The notes: generated by a model not told the origin, from the letters alone. Numbered from the stretch's first letter, positions 34,425-44,737 are shown. The stretch is DNA of 64,000 nucleotides from Oscillospiraceae bacterium (GCA_021199335.1 JAJQIG010000056.1:1-64000), one strand, 5' to 3'. Numbers and translations: made by a program.

Positions 34425-35354
34425 ATGAAACCGATTTCAGCGCTTTTTATGGCTTTGCCCGGCTCAGTTGCCCAAGGGCTTATTTGGGGCATACTCGCTA
34501 TCGGAGTTTACATTACATACAAAATACTGGATTTTGCCGACCTCACGGTTGACGGTACTCTCGGCACTGGCGGGGCGGTTGCCGTTGTTCTTATTATTAA
34601 TGGCTGCCCTGTGCCCCTCGCACTTGTCTGCGCATTTTTTGCGGGATGTCTTGCGGGACTTGCAACAGGACTTTTAAACACAGCTCTCGGTATTCCCGCT
34701 ATTCTTGCAGGAATTCTTACTCAACTTGCGCTTTACTCTGTTAATTTGGATATAATGGGGCAGGCAAACACTGCTATTAATGTTGATAAATATCCCCTTG
34801 TTGTTTCTTTGAGATATATACCCTCCACAATTGTCAAGGGCGCGCTCTTTGTTGCAATAATTATTGCAATTCTGTATTGGTTCTTCGGAACGGAATATGG
34901 CTTTACGATTCGTGCAACGGGCTGCAACCCGAATATGGCAAGGGCGCAGGGTATAAACACAAAAAAATCCACCGTTATCGCGCTTGTAATTTCAAACGGA
35001 CTTGTCGGTCTTGCGGGCGGACTTCTTGCTCAGTATCAGGGTAATTCCGATGTTAATATGGGCAGAGGAGCCATCGTAATCGGACTTGCCGCAGTCATTA
35101 TCGGGGAAGTTTTGGGTGAGCTTATCCTCGGAAAGCATCTTAACTTTGTTGGAAGGCTCGCATTCACCGCTGTCGGAGCGATTATTTACTATGTTGTTAT
35201 CCAAATAGTGCTGTGGCTTGGTCTTTCAACGCAGAATACAAAGCTTTTCTCGGCAATTGTCGTTGCGATTTTCCTTGCCGTTCCTTATCTCCGCAAAAAC
35301 GCAAAAAATTCCTTCAAAAGCGCTGCCAAGAAAGGAGTTGTAAAGGATGCTTGA
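34425..35354 (+). CDS. ABC transporter permease (BPD_transp_2 type)
   Basis: 309-aa membrane subunit with 8-9 hydrophobic segments and the family text LDFADLTVDGTLGTGGAV and IRATGCNPNMARAQGINTKK, as in COG4120 permeases that pair with COG2984 binding proteins. ATG 34425 has GGAGAG ahead of it; the track's ATG 34410 lies within that site. It overlaps the ATPase gene by 8 nt. Confidence 0.88.
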   Translation: MKPISALFMALPGSVAQGLIWGILAIGVYITYKILDFADLTVDGTLGTGGAVAVVLIINGCPVPLALVCAFFAGCLAGLATGLLNTALGIPAILAGILTQLALYSVNLDIMGQANTAINVDKYPLVVSLRYIPSTIVKGALFVAIIIAILYWFFGTEYGFTIRATGCNPNMARAQGINTKKSTVIALVISNGLVGLAGGLLAQYQGNSDVNMGRGAIVIGLAAVIIGEVLGELILGKHLNFVGRLAFTAVGAIIYYVVIQIVLWLGLSTQNTKLFSAIVVAIFLAVPYLRKNAKNSFKSAAKKGVVKDA

Positions 35355-36141
35355 GCTTAATAATGTTAAAAAGACCTTCAATCTTGGCACAATCAATGAA
35401 AAAAAGGCTCTTACGGGGGTTTCCCTCACCCTTGACGAGGGGGATTTTGTAACAATAATCGGCGGAAACGGTGCGGGAAAATCCACTACCCTTAACGCTA
35501 TTGCAGGAGTATGGCCGATAGATTACGGTTCAATCATCATTAACGGAGTAAATGTTACGGGGCTTTCCGAGCACCGCCGCGCAGCCTTTCTCGGACGTGT
35601 TTTTCAGGACCCGATGACAGGAACAGCCGCTACAATGGAAATTCAGGAAAACCTCGCACTTGCCGCAAGGAGAGGTCAGTCGAGAAGCCTTAAATGGGGC
35701 ATTTCACGCAAAGAAAAGGCGCATTACCGTGAGCTGCTCAAGACGCTTGACCTTGGTCTTGAGGATAGAATGACTTCCAAAGTAGGACTTCTGTCGGGCG
35801 GTCAAAGGCAGGCTCTTACTCTGCTGATGGCAACGCTCAGAAGCCCAAAGCTTCTGCTTTTAGATGAACATACCGCCGCACTCGACCCAAAAACCGCGGC
35901 AAAGGTGCTTGAAATTTCCGACAAAATTATTGCCGATAATCACCTTACGGCAATGATGGTCACCCATAATATGAATGACGCTATTGTTCACGGCAACCGC
36001 CTTATTATGATGAACGACGGCAAAATTATTTACGATGTAAAGGGCGAGGAAAAGAAAAAGCTCACTGTTGATGATCTTCTTAAAAAATTCGAGGAAGTCA
36101 GCGGAAGCTCGCTTAATAATGACAGAATGCTGCTTGGTTAA
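35347..36141 (+). CDS. ABC transporter ATP-binding protein
   Basis: 264 aa (COG1101-like). Walker A IIGGNGAGKSTTL, signature LLSGGQRQALTLL, Walker B LLLLDEHTAALD, H-loop MVTHNMNDA. It powers the importer formed with the two genes upstream. Start ATGCTTGA overlaps the permease stop. Confidence 0.93.
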   Translation: MLELNNVKKTFNLGTINEKKALTGVSLTLDEGDFVTIIGGNGAGKSTTLNAIAGVWPIDYGSIIINGVNVTGLSEHRRAAFLGRVFQDPMTGTAATMEIQENLALAARRGQSRSLKWGISRKEKAHYRELLKTLDLGLEDRMTSKVGLLSGGQRQALTLLMATLRSPKLLLLDEHTAALDPKTAAKVLEISDKIIADNHLTAMMVTHNMNDAIVHGNRLIMMNDGKIIYDVKGEEKKKLTVDDLLKKFEEVSGSSLNNDRMLLG

Positions 36142-36151
36142 AATACTCATA

Positions 36152-36188
36152 GCTCCGCTCGGAAACCAAAATCCGAGCGGGGCTTTTT
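36152..36188 (+). terminator. terminator of the ABC importer operon
   Basis: GCTCCGCTCGGA/TCCGAGCGGGGC stem, then T5. Confidence 0.85.
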
Positions 36189-36253
36189 CATGGAAATTCT
36201 TCCGTTTTTGGTGTATTCAAGATGTTAAAAATTCAAGATTGTGTAAAAAACAC

Positions 36254-36282
36254 TTGATTTCAGACAAAAAATGATATATAAT
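36254..36282 (+). promoter_or_regulatory. sigma-A promoter of the NifU-like/GGGtGRT operon
   Basis: TTGATT, 17 bp, TATAAT. The leader carries a small perfect hairpin AACGGCAT-aatcaaa-ATGCCGTT (36296-36318). Confidence 0.7.
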
Positions 36283-36339
36283 GAATGTGTATGCAAACGG
36301 CATAATCAAAATGCCGTTAATAATGAAAGGAGTCATAAT

Positions 36340-37032
36340 ATGAATTATACTCATGAAGTTGAAACTATGTGCAGCGTCAAGCAGGGCGTAGCACATGGCT
36401 GCGCACCAATTCCCGAAGAAGCAAAATGGGTTAAAGCTAAGGACGTAAAAGATATTTCCGGCTTTACCCACGGCATTGGTTGGTGTGCTCCCCAGCAGGG
36501 TACTTGCAAGCTTTCCCTTAATATTAAGGAAGGAGTTATTCAAGAGGCTCTTGTTGAAACAATCGGATGTTCAGGTATGACGCATTCCGCAGCTATGGCT
36601 GCTGAAATTCTCCCCGGCAGAACTATCCTCGAAGCTCTTAATACAGACCTTGTATGCGATGCCATCAACACCGCTATGAGAGAGCTTTTCCTCCAGATTG
36701 TTTACGGACGTTCGCAGAGCGCATTCTCCGAGGACGGACTTGCAATCGGCGCAGGACTTGAGGATCTCGGTAAGGGACTTCGTTCACAGGTTGGTACAAT
36801 GTATGGCACACTCAAAAAGGGTCCTCGTTACCTCGAAATGACCGATGGTTACGTTACAGGCATTGCTCTTGATGCTGACGATGAAATTATCGGATATAAG
36901 TTTATCAACTTCGGCAAGATGATGGACTTCATCAAGAAGGGCGATGATGTTACAACTGCATATGAAAAGGCTCAGGGTCAGTACGGCAGAGTTGCTGATG
37001 CGGTTAAGATTATCGACCCCAGAAAGGAATAA
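36340..37032 (+). CDS. NifU-like iron-sulfur cluster scaffold-related protein
   Basis: 230 aa, related to the IscU/NifU N-terminal fold (COG0822). Seen: HGIGWCAPQQGTCKLSLNI, ETIGCSGMTHSAAMAAEI and a Cys pattern able to hold metal. ATG 36340 after GAAAGGAG is the real start. It is always paired with the GGGtGRT protein downstream in many anaerobes (general knowledge), which suggests a joint but uncharacterised Fe-S or redox role. Codons (GCT, GGT, CGT, AAG) suggest high expression. Confidence 0.8.
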   Translation: MNYTHEVETMCSVKQGVAHGCAPIPEEAKWVKAKDVKDISGFTHGIGWCAPQQGTCKLSLNIKEGVIQEALVETIGCSGMTHSAAMAAEILPGRTILEALNTDLVCDAINTAMRELFLQIVYGRSQSAFSEDGLAIGAGLEDLGKGLRSQVGTMYGTLKKGPRYLEMTDGYVTGIALDADDEIIGYKFINFGKMMDFIKKGDDVTTAYEKAQGQYGRVADAVKIIDPRKE

Positions 37033-37046
37033 GGAGGATTACATCG

Positions 37047-38048
37047 ATGGCTTTATTTGAATCATATGAGAGAAGAGAAAAGCAGATTCTCGAAGTTCTC
37101 AAAAAGTACGGTATTAATTCTATTGAAGAGGCTGCTGAGGTTACAAAGGCTAAGGGCCTTGACATTTATAAGCTGGTTGAGGGAATTCAGCCTATCTGCT
37201 TTGAAAATGCTAAGTGGGCTTACACTGTAGGCTGCGCTATTGCAATCAAGAAGGGCTGCACAAGGGCTGCCGATGCCGCTGCTGCAATCGGCGAAGGACT
37301 TCAGTCCTTCTGTATCCCCGGTTCTGTTGCCGATCAGCGTAAGGTTGGTCTTGGACACGGAAACCTCGGAAAGATGCTCCTTGAAGAAGATACAAAGTGC
37401 TTCTGTTTCCTTGCAGGTCATGAATCATTTGCCGCTGCCGAAGGTGCTATCGGTATTGCCGAGAAGGCTAACCGTGTTCGTAAGGAACCCCTCCGTGTTA
37501 TCCTTAACGGACTTGGCAAGGATGCCGCACAGATTATCGCCCGCATCAACGGCTTTACATATGTTGAAACCGAAATGGATTACTATACAGGCGAGGTTAA
37601 GGAAGTATTCCGCAAGGCATATTCCGATGGACTTCGTTCAAAGGTTAACTGCTACGGCGCAAACGATGTAACAGAGGGTGTAGCTATTATGTGGAAGGAA
37701 GGCGTTGACGTTTCCATCACCGGTAACTCCACCAATCCTACCCGTTTCCAGCACCCTGTTGCAGGTACATACAAGAAGGAATGCACCGAAAAGGGCAAGA
37801 AGTACTTCTCCGTTGCTTCGGGCGGCGGCACAGGACGTACACTTCACCCCGATAACATGGCTGCAGGCCCTGCTTCCTACGGTATGACAGACACAATGGG
37901 ACGTATGCATTCCGACGCTCAGTTCGCAGGATCTTCTTCCGTTCCTGCTCACGTTGAAATGATGGGTCTTATCGGTATGGGTAACAACCCTATGGTTGGC
38001 GCTACCGTTGCTTGCGCAGTTGCTGTTGAAGAGGCTATGAAGGCATAA
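37047..38048 (+). CDS. GGGtGRT family protein
   Basis: 333 aa with the family-defining motif in YFSVASGGGTGRTLHPDNM. Other conserved parts: GCAIAIKKGCTRAADAAAAIGEGLQ, GLGHGNLGKMLLEEDTKCFCFLAGHESFAAAEGAIGI and TGNSTNPTRFQHPVAGTYKKEC. Function unknown; partner of the NifU-like protein 14 nt upstream. The strong ribosome site (GGAGGATTACATCG) and codon choice point to abundant protein. Confidence 0.88.
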   Translation: MALFESYERREKQILEVLKKYGINSIEEAAEVTKAKGLDIYKLVEGIQPICFENAKWAYTVGCAIAIKKGCTRAADAAAAIGEGLQSFCIPGSVADQRKVGLGHGNLGKMLLEEDTKCFCFLAGHESFAAAEGAIGIAEKANRVRKEPLRVILNGLGKDAAQIIARINGFTYVETEMDYYTGEVKEVFRKAYSDGLRSKVNCYGANDVTEGVAIMWKEGVDVSITGNSTNPTRFQHPVAGTYKKECTEKGKKYFSVASGGGTGRTLHPDNMAAGPASYGMTDTMGRMHSDAQFAGSSSVPAHVEMMGLIGMGNNPMVGATVACAVAVEEAMKA

Positions 38049-38070
38049 ACCGCATTTGAATAAAACAATA

Positions 38071-38118
38071 AAAACCACGCCGAACATTTCAAACATTTCG
38101 TTGGCGTGGTTTTTGTTT
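38071..38118. terminator. bidirectional terminator between GGGtGRT and Na/Pi genes
   Basis: AAAACCACGCC/GGCGTGGTTTT stem, with A and T runs outside; serves convergent genes. Confidence 0.8.
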
Positions 38119-38135
38119 TTGCCGTAAAAAAGCGT

Positions 38136-39935
38136 TTAAATCGCATATTTTGCCATATACTCTTCCTCATACCGAACATAATCCTTATCCTTTGCGGCAT
38201 GAGCATTCTGAATAAATTCATGGCGATTAATCGGAGTATTGCTCCTCTGCGAACCGATAACATAAACCGCAATATTGGAGCAATGATCGGAGATTCTTTC
38301 AAGATTTATAAGCAAATCAAGGAAGTTTACCCCACTCTCAACAACGCACTGTCCGTTTTTAAGGCGTTCAATATGACGTGCCTTAAGCGTTTCGTTAAGA
38401 TAATCTATGGTTTCCTCAAGGGGTTCGATTTTAGCCGCAGTGTTGATATCGTTAAACTCGGTCGACTTTATCGCCATTCCTATAATTTCCTCAACGGCAT
38501 CGGAAATAACCCCAAGCTCCTTGCGCGCATGGTCGGAAAACCTTATTTTTTCATTATCCAGCTTTTGGGCATCCTCGATAAGGTTCATTGTATAGTCGCC
38601 AATTCGTTCAAATTCGGATGTAAGATGCAAAAGCTCGGTTACACGGCGATTTTCGTAGTCGGTAAGCTCACATTCGTTGATTTTAACAAGATAGGCATTA
38701 AGCCTGTCCTCCATGCGGTCAATGCTCTCCTCGTTTTCATTGAGCTTTTCAAAAATGTCGGGGTCATATTCCTCAAACAGCTTTCTCATCTGTCCAAAGT
38801 TATAGAGGGCAATTTTGCCCATTGTAATCGCTGTAAGGGATGCCTGCTGAATTGCAAGCGAGGGAGAGATGAGGAGCCTGTCCTCAAGTGCGGGAGCGAT
38901 GAAGTCGGAGGATGCGGCGGATTCATTTTTGTCCCTCGGTTCGTCCCTGATTGTAAGCATTGCCAGCTTTTCAAGCACCTTTGTAAACGGCATAAGGCAA
39001 AGGGTAACAACTACATTAAAAAACGTATGGAAGTTGGCAATGCCGCCCATATCAATTGACTCGTTCCAGAACGGCAGCCCGACCGTATACTGAACAAGAT
39101 ACACAATAATAAGGAATACAAGCGTTCCTATAATATTAAAATACAAATGAACGGCAGCCGCACGCTTAGCATTCTTTCCCGCGCCTACAGCGGAGATAAT
39201 CGGCGTTACACACGTTCCGATATTCTGACCCATAATAATCGGGAAAGCGGAAGAAAACGTAAGGACACCTGTTGTAGAAATTGCCTGAAGTATACCGACA
39301 GAAGCGGAGGAGCTTTGGAGCAGTGCGGTTACAACAGCGCCCACTACAACCCCGAGGAACGGATTTGTGAGGGTTGCAAAGAGGTTTTTGAAAGCATCAA
39401 GCTCGGAAAGCGGACTTACCGCATCCGTAAGGGAGAGCATTCCCGTGAAGAGAATTCCTATACCGAGGAAAATTTCACCGATTGTCTTTCCGCCCTCCTT
39501 CTTGGAAAGCATAAAAATAAGTATTCCCACAGCCGCAATAAAGGGAGCAAGCACACTCGGACTTAGCAGCTTAAGAAATGCGCCGACACTTTCATTGCTT
39601 TCAAGATCGCCCAAACGAAGAATTTGGCCCGTAATCGTTGTACCTATATTTGCGCCCATAATAACGCCAATGCCCGATGAAAGGCGTAAAATTCCCGCAT
39701 TGACAAGTCCAACAACAATAACCGTAGTCGCCGCAGAGCTTTGTATCGCAGCCGTCACAAGCGCACCCAAGAGTACACTTTTAAACACATTATTGGTAAG
39801 TTTTTCGAGGATTTTTTCCATTTTTCCACTGGAGAGCTTTTCAAGCCTTCCCCCAAGAACGGACATTCCGTAAAGAAACAATGCGATTCCGCCGACCGCT
39901 TTAATTACAATGTTAACAATATCAAAGCCGCTCAT
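38136..39935 (-). CDS. Na+/phosphate cotransporter with C-terminal PhoU-like domain
   Basis: 599 aa. Two Na/Pi-cotransporter repeats each with a QSSxA/T signature (AAIQSSAATTVIVVG, ALLQSSSASVGILQA) and GANIGTTITGQIL / GQNIGTCVTPIIS. From about residue 350 a PhoU-like helical domain (TELLHLTSEFERIGDYTMNLIEDA, LINLERISDHCSNIAVYVI). It imports phosphate coupled to Na+, or acts as a phosphate-level sensor. Start at ATG 39935; divergent from recJ with 330 nt between. Confidence 0.92.
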   Translation of the reverse strand: MSGFDIVNIVIKAVGGIALFLYGMSVLGGRLEKLSSGKMEKILEKLTNNVFKSVLLGALVTAAIQSSAATTVIVVGLVNAGILRLSSGIGVIMGANIGTTITGQILRLGDLESNESVGAFLKLLSPSVLAPFIAAVGILIFMLSKKEGGKTIGEIFLGIGILFTGMLSLTDAVSPLSELDAFKNLFATLTNPFLGVVVGAVVTALLQSSSASVGILQAISTTGVLTFSSAFPIIMGQNIGTCVTPIISAVGAGKNAKRAAAVHLYFNIIGTLVFLIIVYLVQYTVGLPFWNESIDMGGIANFHTFFNVVVTLCLMPFTKVLEKLAMLTIRDEPRDKNESAASSDFIAPALEDRLLISPSLAIQQASLTAITMGKIALYNFGQMRKLFEEYDPDIFEKLNENEESIDRMEDRLNAYLVKINECELTDYENRRVTELLHLTSEFERIGDYTMNLIEDAQKLDNEKIRFSDHARKELGVISDAVEEIIGMAIKSTEFNDINTAAKIEPLEETIDYLNETLKARHIERLKNGQCVVESGVNFLDLLINLERISDHCSNIAVYVIGSQRSNTPINRHEFIQNAHAAKDKDYVRYEEEYMAKYAI

Positions 39936-40193
39936 TTTACATTTTACCTCCGATGATAAATCCCATTTATCACTCTTTTACTTAAATTTTATATACTTTT
40001 TACACATACTCATTATAGCACACCGAAACATAAAATGATTATAAATTTTATGAAAATTGTTTTTTCTGTCTTTTTAACATAATAGCCTTATGTTAAGTCA
40101 TTAATTTTGACATTTTCGCCAATGCGTGGCTGGTTTAAAACCCATGTAAATTCCTTTTTGCAAAAAATATCTGTAAAGTTTTATCAATATGTA

Positions 40194-40222
40194 TTGATTA
40201 TTGCACAATAATATAGTATAAT
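40194..40222 (+). promoter_or_regulatory. sigma-A promoter of the recJ operon
   Basis: TTGATT, 17 bp, TATAAT. The rest of the 330-nt gap (39936-40268) is AT-rich, with no gene seen. Confidence 0.7.
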
Positions 40223-40268
40223 GAAATATTATTAAGATTAACCCAATAAATAAAAGGAAAAAGTTTCT

Positions 40269-42329
40269 ATGAAAAAATGGTCTATCGGCAAGCCTGACCC
40301 TAATATTTCCTTGAAATTGTCAAGGGAGAGCGGTCTTTCTCCGCTTTGTTCATCAATTCTTGTTTCAAGGGGAATTGATACTCTAGAAAAGGCTCAGCGA
40401 TTCTTCAATGCGGAGCAAAGCTCCGACAGTGAACCGCTTTCCGACCCTTTCCTTATTAAAGATATGCGTGAAGCTGCCGACATAATTTTAGAAGCAGTTG
40501 ACAATGGAAGTTCAATTTGCGTCTACGGCGACTATGACTGTGACGGAATAACAGCGACAGCCATTCTCTATTCCTACCTTGAATGCATTGGCGCAAATGT
40601 TGCTTATCATATAAATATGCGCACCGATGGCTATGGCCTGTGCGAACCAGCCATAAGAAGACTTGCGGAGGACGGAACTCAGCTTGTTGTCACAGTTGAT
40701 AACGGAATTTCCGCAATTAAGGAGGCTGCCCTTGCCGCAGAGCTTGGAATGACCCTTGTTATAACCGACCACCACCAACCGGGGGATGTTCTTCCCAAGG
40801 CGGATGCGGTCGTTAATCCCCACAGAATGGACTGCCCCTCCCCTTACAAGGACTTATGCGGCTGCGGGGTTGCCCTTAAACTCATCGCCGCAATGGACGG
40901 CGGAAGCTACAGCGCTGCCTTTGAGCAGTTTGCCGACCTTGCCGCCCTTGCAACGGTTGCGGATATTGTCCCCATCACCGGGGAAAACAGGGAGATTGTT
41001 TCAAAAGGACTTCATTATCTTGAAAATACAGAAAACCTTGGACTGCAGGCTCTTATGGAGGTCGCTAAGATCAAAAAGCCCATAACCTCGGTTTCGGCGG
41101 CGTTTTCAATTGTTCCGAGGATAAACGCTTCGGGCCGATTCGGTTCAGCGGAGGATGCGGTTAAGCTGCTTCTTACCGATAACCCCGATGAAGCCGAATC
41201 ACTTGCGCAAAACCTTGATAAGCTCAACACCGAGCGCAAGGCGGCGGAAGCGGTCATTATGAACGAAATCAGCGAACGGGTAAAAAACGAACCCGAGCTT
41301 CTTTTTAAGCGTGTTTTGGTGATTTACGGCGAGGGCTGGCACCACGGAGTTATCGGAATCGTTGCCGCACGATTGGTCGAACGTTTTGGGAAGCCCGTTT
41401 TCATCCTTTCCGACGATGGGGATGAGGCAAGAGGTTCGGCACGCTCGGTTGACGGCTTTTCAATTTTCGATGCGCTCAATCACTGCTCGGATATTCTCAC
41501 AAAATTCGGCGGACATTCGGGCGCCGGCGGATTTTCTGTGCCAAAGGAACAAATTACCGCATTTGATGACGCTTTGCAATCATATGCCGAAAGCAATTTT
41601 GAGCATATGCCGATATACTCAGTTCATGCCGATAAAATGATAACGCCCGATGAGCTTACTGAGGATGCTGTAAAATCACTTTCCTCCCTCGAACCGTTCG
41701 GGGAATGCAACAAACAGCCGATTTTCCTTATTCGCGGGGCAAGAATCCTGGGAATAACCGCTCTATCTCAAGGCGCACACACGAAGCTTAGCATTTCCTA
41801 CGGAAAGTTGAACCTATCGGGGCTTATGTTCGGTCAAAAAACCGCAGAATTCCCCTATAAAAACGGCGCTGTCCTCGATATGCTTGTTTATCCCGAGCTT
41901 AACACATACAACGGACGTACAAGCATCAGCCTGCGGATTCATGACTGCCGTCCGTCTAAGGTTTCGCAGCCGAAATATTTTAACGCAAAGGAAGCATACG
42001 AACGCTGGCGGCGTGAGGGGAAGATTGAATCCGCTCTTGCAGAAAGAATTATTCCATCAAGGGATGAGCTTGTTGCGATATACAAGATTATTGCCTCGTG
42101 CGGTCAAATAAACGGCGACCTGCTCTTTTTCCGCCTTGACGAGAACGTTATCTCCTACTGCAAGCTGAGAATTGCTCTTGATATTTTCTGCGAGCTTGGA
42201 TTTATTACATATGATATTTTCAGCGATTCTGCGGAGATAATAAGGAATGCGCCAAAAGCCGCTATTGAAAGCTCAAAGATTTATCAAGCTCTTAACGCAC
42301 TTAACAATAAAGCCGTTCCGACCTTATGA
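40269..42329 (+). CDS. recJ: single-stranded-DNA-specific exonuclease RecJ
   Basis: 5'-3' ssDNA exonuclease of recombination and mismatch repair. DHH-family motifs: VYGDYDCDGITATAI (motif I), VTVDNGISAIKEA, VITDHHQPGDVLP (DHH) and CGVALKL. DHHA1 RNA/DNA-binding part: GEGWHHGVIGIVAARLVERFGKPV and SGFGGHSGAGGFSV-like FGGHSGAGGFSV. 686 aa, with the C-terminal OB-type region. First gene of the recJ-rel-MBL-hemZ-zinc-ribbon-rlmD run. Confidence 0.96.
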   Translation: MKKWSIGKPDPNISLKLSRESGLSPLCSSILVSRGIDTLEKAQRFFNAEQSSDSEPLSDPFLIKDMREAADIILEAVDNGSSICVYGDYDCDGITATAILYSYLECIGANVAYHINMRTDGYGLCEPAIRRLAEDGTQLVVTVDNGISAIKEAALAAELGMTLVITDHHQPGDVLPKADAVVNPHRMDCPSPYKDLCGCGVALKLIAAMDGGSYSAAFEQFADLAALATVADIVPITGENREIVSKGLHYLENTENLGLQALMEVAKIKKPITSVSAAFSIVPRINASGRFGSAEDAVKLLLTDNPDEAESLAQNLDKLNTERKAAEAVIMNEISERVKNEPELLFKRVLVIYGEGWHHGVIGIVAARLVERFGKPVFILSDDGDEARGSARSVDGFSIFDALNHCSDILTKFGGHSGAGGFSVPKEQITAFDDALQSYAESNFEHMPIYSVHADKMITPDELTEDAVKSLSSLEPFGECNKQPIFLIRGARILGITALSQGAHTKLSISYGKLNLSGLMFGQKTAEFPYKNGAVLDMLVYPELNTYNGRTSISLRIHDCRPSKVSQPKYFNAKEAYERWRREGKIESALAERIIPSRDELVAIYKIIASCGQINGDLLFFRLDENVISYCKLRIALDIFCELGFITYDIFSDSAEIIRNAPKAAIESSKIYQALNALNNKAVPTL

Positions 42330-42434
42330 TTTTCAAGCGCAGCTTTGACAAGCCGCCGAAATTGCGAAGCAGCCGAGTAACCTTGCTTACCTTTTCAATC
42401 GTTATTTCCTTAGAATAAATGAGGGGTGTCTTAT

Positions 42435-44624
42435 ATGGTAAACAAACCTGAAACCGTTTATACAATAGATATGATTATTCAGAAAATTCTTGATGAGGAA
42501 AAGCAGTATGATCTGAGTAAAATCATGTCCGCATATGAGTTTGCCGCAAAAGCCCATGCAAACCAATTCCGCTCCTCGGGTGAGCCTTATATAACCCATC
42601 CGCTTGCGGTTTCGTACATTCTTCTCGAATTCGGAATGGATACCGACACTATATGTGCGGCAATGCTTCATGATGTTGTTGAGGACACGGACGTCACTCT
42701 TGACGAAATCAAAAAACTTTTTGGTCAAGACGTTGCTATGCTTGTTGACGGCGTTACAAAGCTTGGAAAAATTCCTCTTTTCACCAAAGAGGAACAGCAG
42801 GCGGAGAATGTCAGAAAGATTCTTCTTGCAATGTCGCAGGATATTCGTGTAATTATTATAAAGCTCTGCGACCGCCTGCATAATATGAGAACGCTCCATT
42901 ATCGTCCTGCGGCAAAGCAGCGCAACACCGCTCTTGAAACAATGAATATCTATGCGCCCATCGCCCACCGACTCGGTATGAAGACGCTTAAAGATGAAAT
43001 TGAGGATTTGGCTTTCCGTTACCTCGACCCCTATGCTTACAGTGAAATCGAAAAAATGCTCCAAATCCGCAGCGATAAGCGTGAAGCATTCATTGATTCA
43101 ATAAAAAAGCAGATTGCCGATCGCTTCCGAGATGCTGGATTTGAGCATGAGCCGCAGATTGACGGACGTGTAAAATCCATCTACGGCATTTACAAGAAAG
43201 CCTTTATGCAGGGCAAAAGCTTTGACGAAATTTATGATAAATATGCTGTCCGAATTATTGTTGATACGGTTTTTGAATGCTATAATGCGCTCGGTATCAT
43301 TCATGATATGTTCCGCCCCATTCCAAACCGCTTCAAGGATTATATCGCAACGCCAAAGGCGAATATGTACCAATCCCTCCACACGACAGTTATCGGACGT
43401 GAAGGCATTCCCTTTGAGGTTCAAATAAGAACATGGGAGATGCACCACACTGCCGAATACGGCATCGCCGCTCACTGGAAGTATAAGGAGGGCATAAATG
43501 GCAAGGATAAGCTCGAAAGCCGCCTTGCGTGGATAAGGCAGATTATTGAAGCGCAGCAGGAAGCCGATGATGTTGAGGAGATTGTTCGCACGATAAAAAG
43601 CGACCTTTCCCCCGAGGATATTTTCGCATTCACTCCAAAGGGCGATATGATAACCCTCCCCGTTGGCGCAACTATAATTGACTTTGCATATGCCATTCAC
43701 ACGCAGGTCGGAAATAAGATGAAGGGCGCAAAGGTTGACGGAAAGCTGGTTTCCCTCGATTATCAGCTTACAACGGGGGAAATCGTTGAAATTCTTACCT
43801 CAAGCGACCCGAATCACGGTCCAAACAGGGCGTGGCTCGATATATGCAAAACCAATGAAGCGAAGTCCAAAATCCGTTCGTGGTTCAAAAAGGAACGCCG
43901 TGAGGAAAATATCACGCAGGGTAAGGCTGAGCTTGAAAAGGAATTCAAACGAAACTTTATGCGTGTTCCCGAGGAGGATCTTCCCATATTCCTTGCGGAG
44001 GATATGAAACGGCATAACTGCCAGAGCATAGACGACTTTTATGCCGCAATAGGCTACGGAGGAGTTATTCTCTCAAGAATGATGCAGCGGCTCAAGGACA
44101 AATATCAGAAATATTACGCCGAGCCAGAGTCCCCCGAGCCGAGGGTTCAAAACCCCGACCGCAAGAGCAGTTCGGGAGTTATCGTTGAAGGTCAGAGCAA
44201 CATTATAGTTAAATTCGCACAATGCTGCAATCCCCTCCCGGGCGATGACATTGTGGGATTTATTACAAAGGGACATGGCGTATCGGTTCATAAAAAGGAC
44301 TGCTCTACTTATCTCAACGCCATGAAAAACAACACCGAGCCCGAGCGCTGGATAAATGTACGCTGGGCAAACACCTCGAGCAGCGCTCCGACATTTAAGG
44401 TTACTCTCGACATCGTTGCAAGGGAGAACATCCTTATCATTGCTGACATTACAAAGCTAATGGCGGAGCTTCATATTCCCCTTACAAACATTTCGGTAAA
44501 TATGCTCAAAAACGGGAACGCAAATGTTTTTGCGACCATAAACACGGCGGGAGTTGCTCAGCTTAACAACATCATTGCAAGAATAAAAAAATTCCCCGAT
44601 GTTATAAGCGTAGACAGAAGCTGA
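42435..44624 (+). CDS. bifunctional (p)ppGpp synthetase/hydrolase
   Basis: Rel/RelA-SpoT homologue, 729 aa, controlling the stringent response. The HD hydrolase domain has its residues (ITHPLAVSYILLEFGMDTDTICAAMLHDVVEDTDV). The synthetase domain has VRIIVDTVFECYNALGIIHDMFRPIPNRFKDYIATPK. Then TGS (DIFAFTPKGDMITLPVGATIIDFAYAIH), a conserved Cys region (AQCCNPLPGDDIVGFITKGHGVSVHKKDC) and a C-terminal ACT domain. Start ATG 42435 follows GAGGGG. Confidence 0.96.
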   Translation: MVNKPETVYTIDMIIQKILDEEKQYDLSKIMSAYEFAAKAHANQFRSSGEPYITHPLAVSYILLEFGMDTDTICAAMLHDVVEDTDVTLDEIKKLFGQDVAMLVDGVTKLGKIPLFTKEEQQAENVRKILLAMSQDIRVIIIKLCDRLHNMRTLHYRPAAKQRNTALETMNIYAPIAHRLGMKTLKDEIEDLAFRYLDPYAYSEIEKMLQIRSDKREAFIDSIKKQIADRFRDAGFEHEPQIDGRVKSIYGIYKKAFMQGKSFDEIYDKYAVRIIVDTVFECYNALGIIHDMFRPIPNRFKDYIATPKANMYQSLHTTVIGREGIPFEVQIRTWEMHHTAEYGIAAHWKYKEGINGKDKLESRLAWIRQIIEAQQEADDVEEIVRTIKSDLSPEDIFAFTPKGDMITLPVGATIIDFAYAIHTQVGNKMKGAKVDGKLVSLDYQLTTGEIVEILTSSDPNHGPNRAWLDICKTNEAKSKIRSWFKKERREENITQGKAELEKEFKRNFMRVPEEDLPIFLAEDMKRHNCQSIDDFYAAIGYGGVILSRMMQRLKDKYQKYYAEPESPEPRVQNPDRKSSSGVIVEGQSNIIVKFAQCCNPLPGDDIVGFITKGHGVSVHKKDCSTYLNAMKNNTEPERWINVRWANTSSSAPTFKVTLDIVARENILIIADITKLMAELHIPLTNISVNMLKNGNANVFATINTAGVAQLNNIIARIKKFPDVISVDRS

Positions 44625-44737
44625 CACATGCAAAAAAGTCTGCCATGCGGGGACTCGGTAGGATGCTTCTAAACTCAATAAAGAATTCTTATGCAAATAT
44701 TTATTTTTAATAATTTAATAACGAGGATTTATTACAA

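Noticed and set aside
44625-44737. An RNA gene or terminator between rel and the MBL gene
   Set aside because: No convincing stem plus T run and no known RNA fold; likely a plain intercistronic gap.
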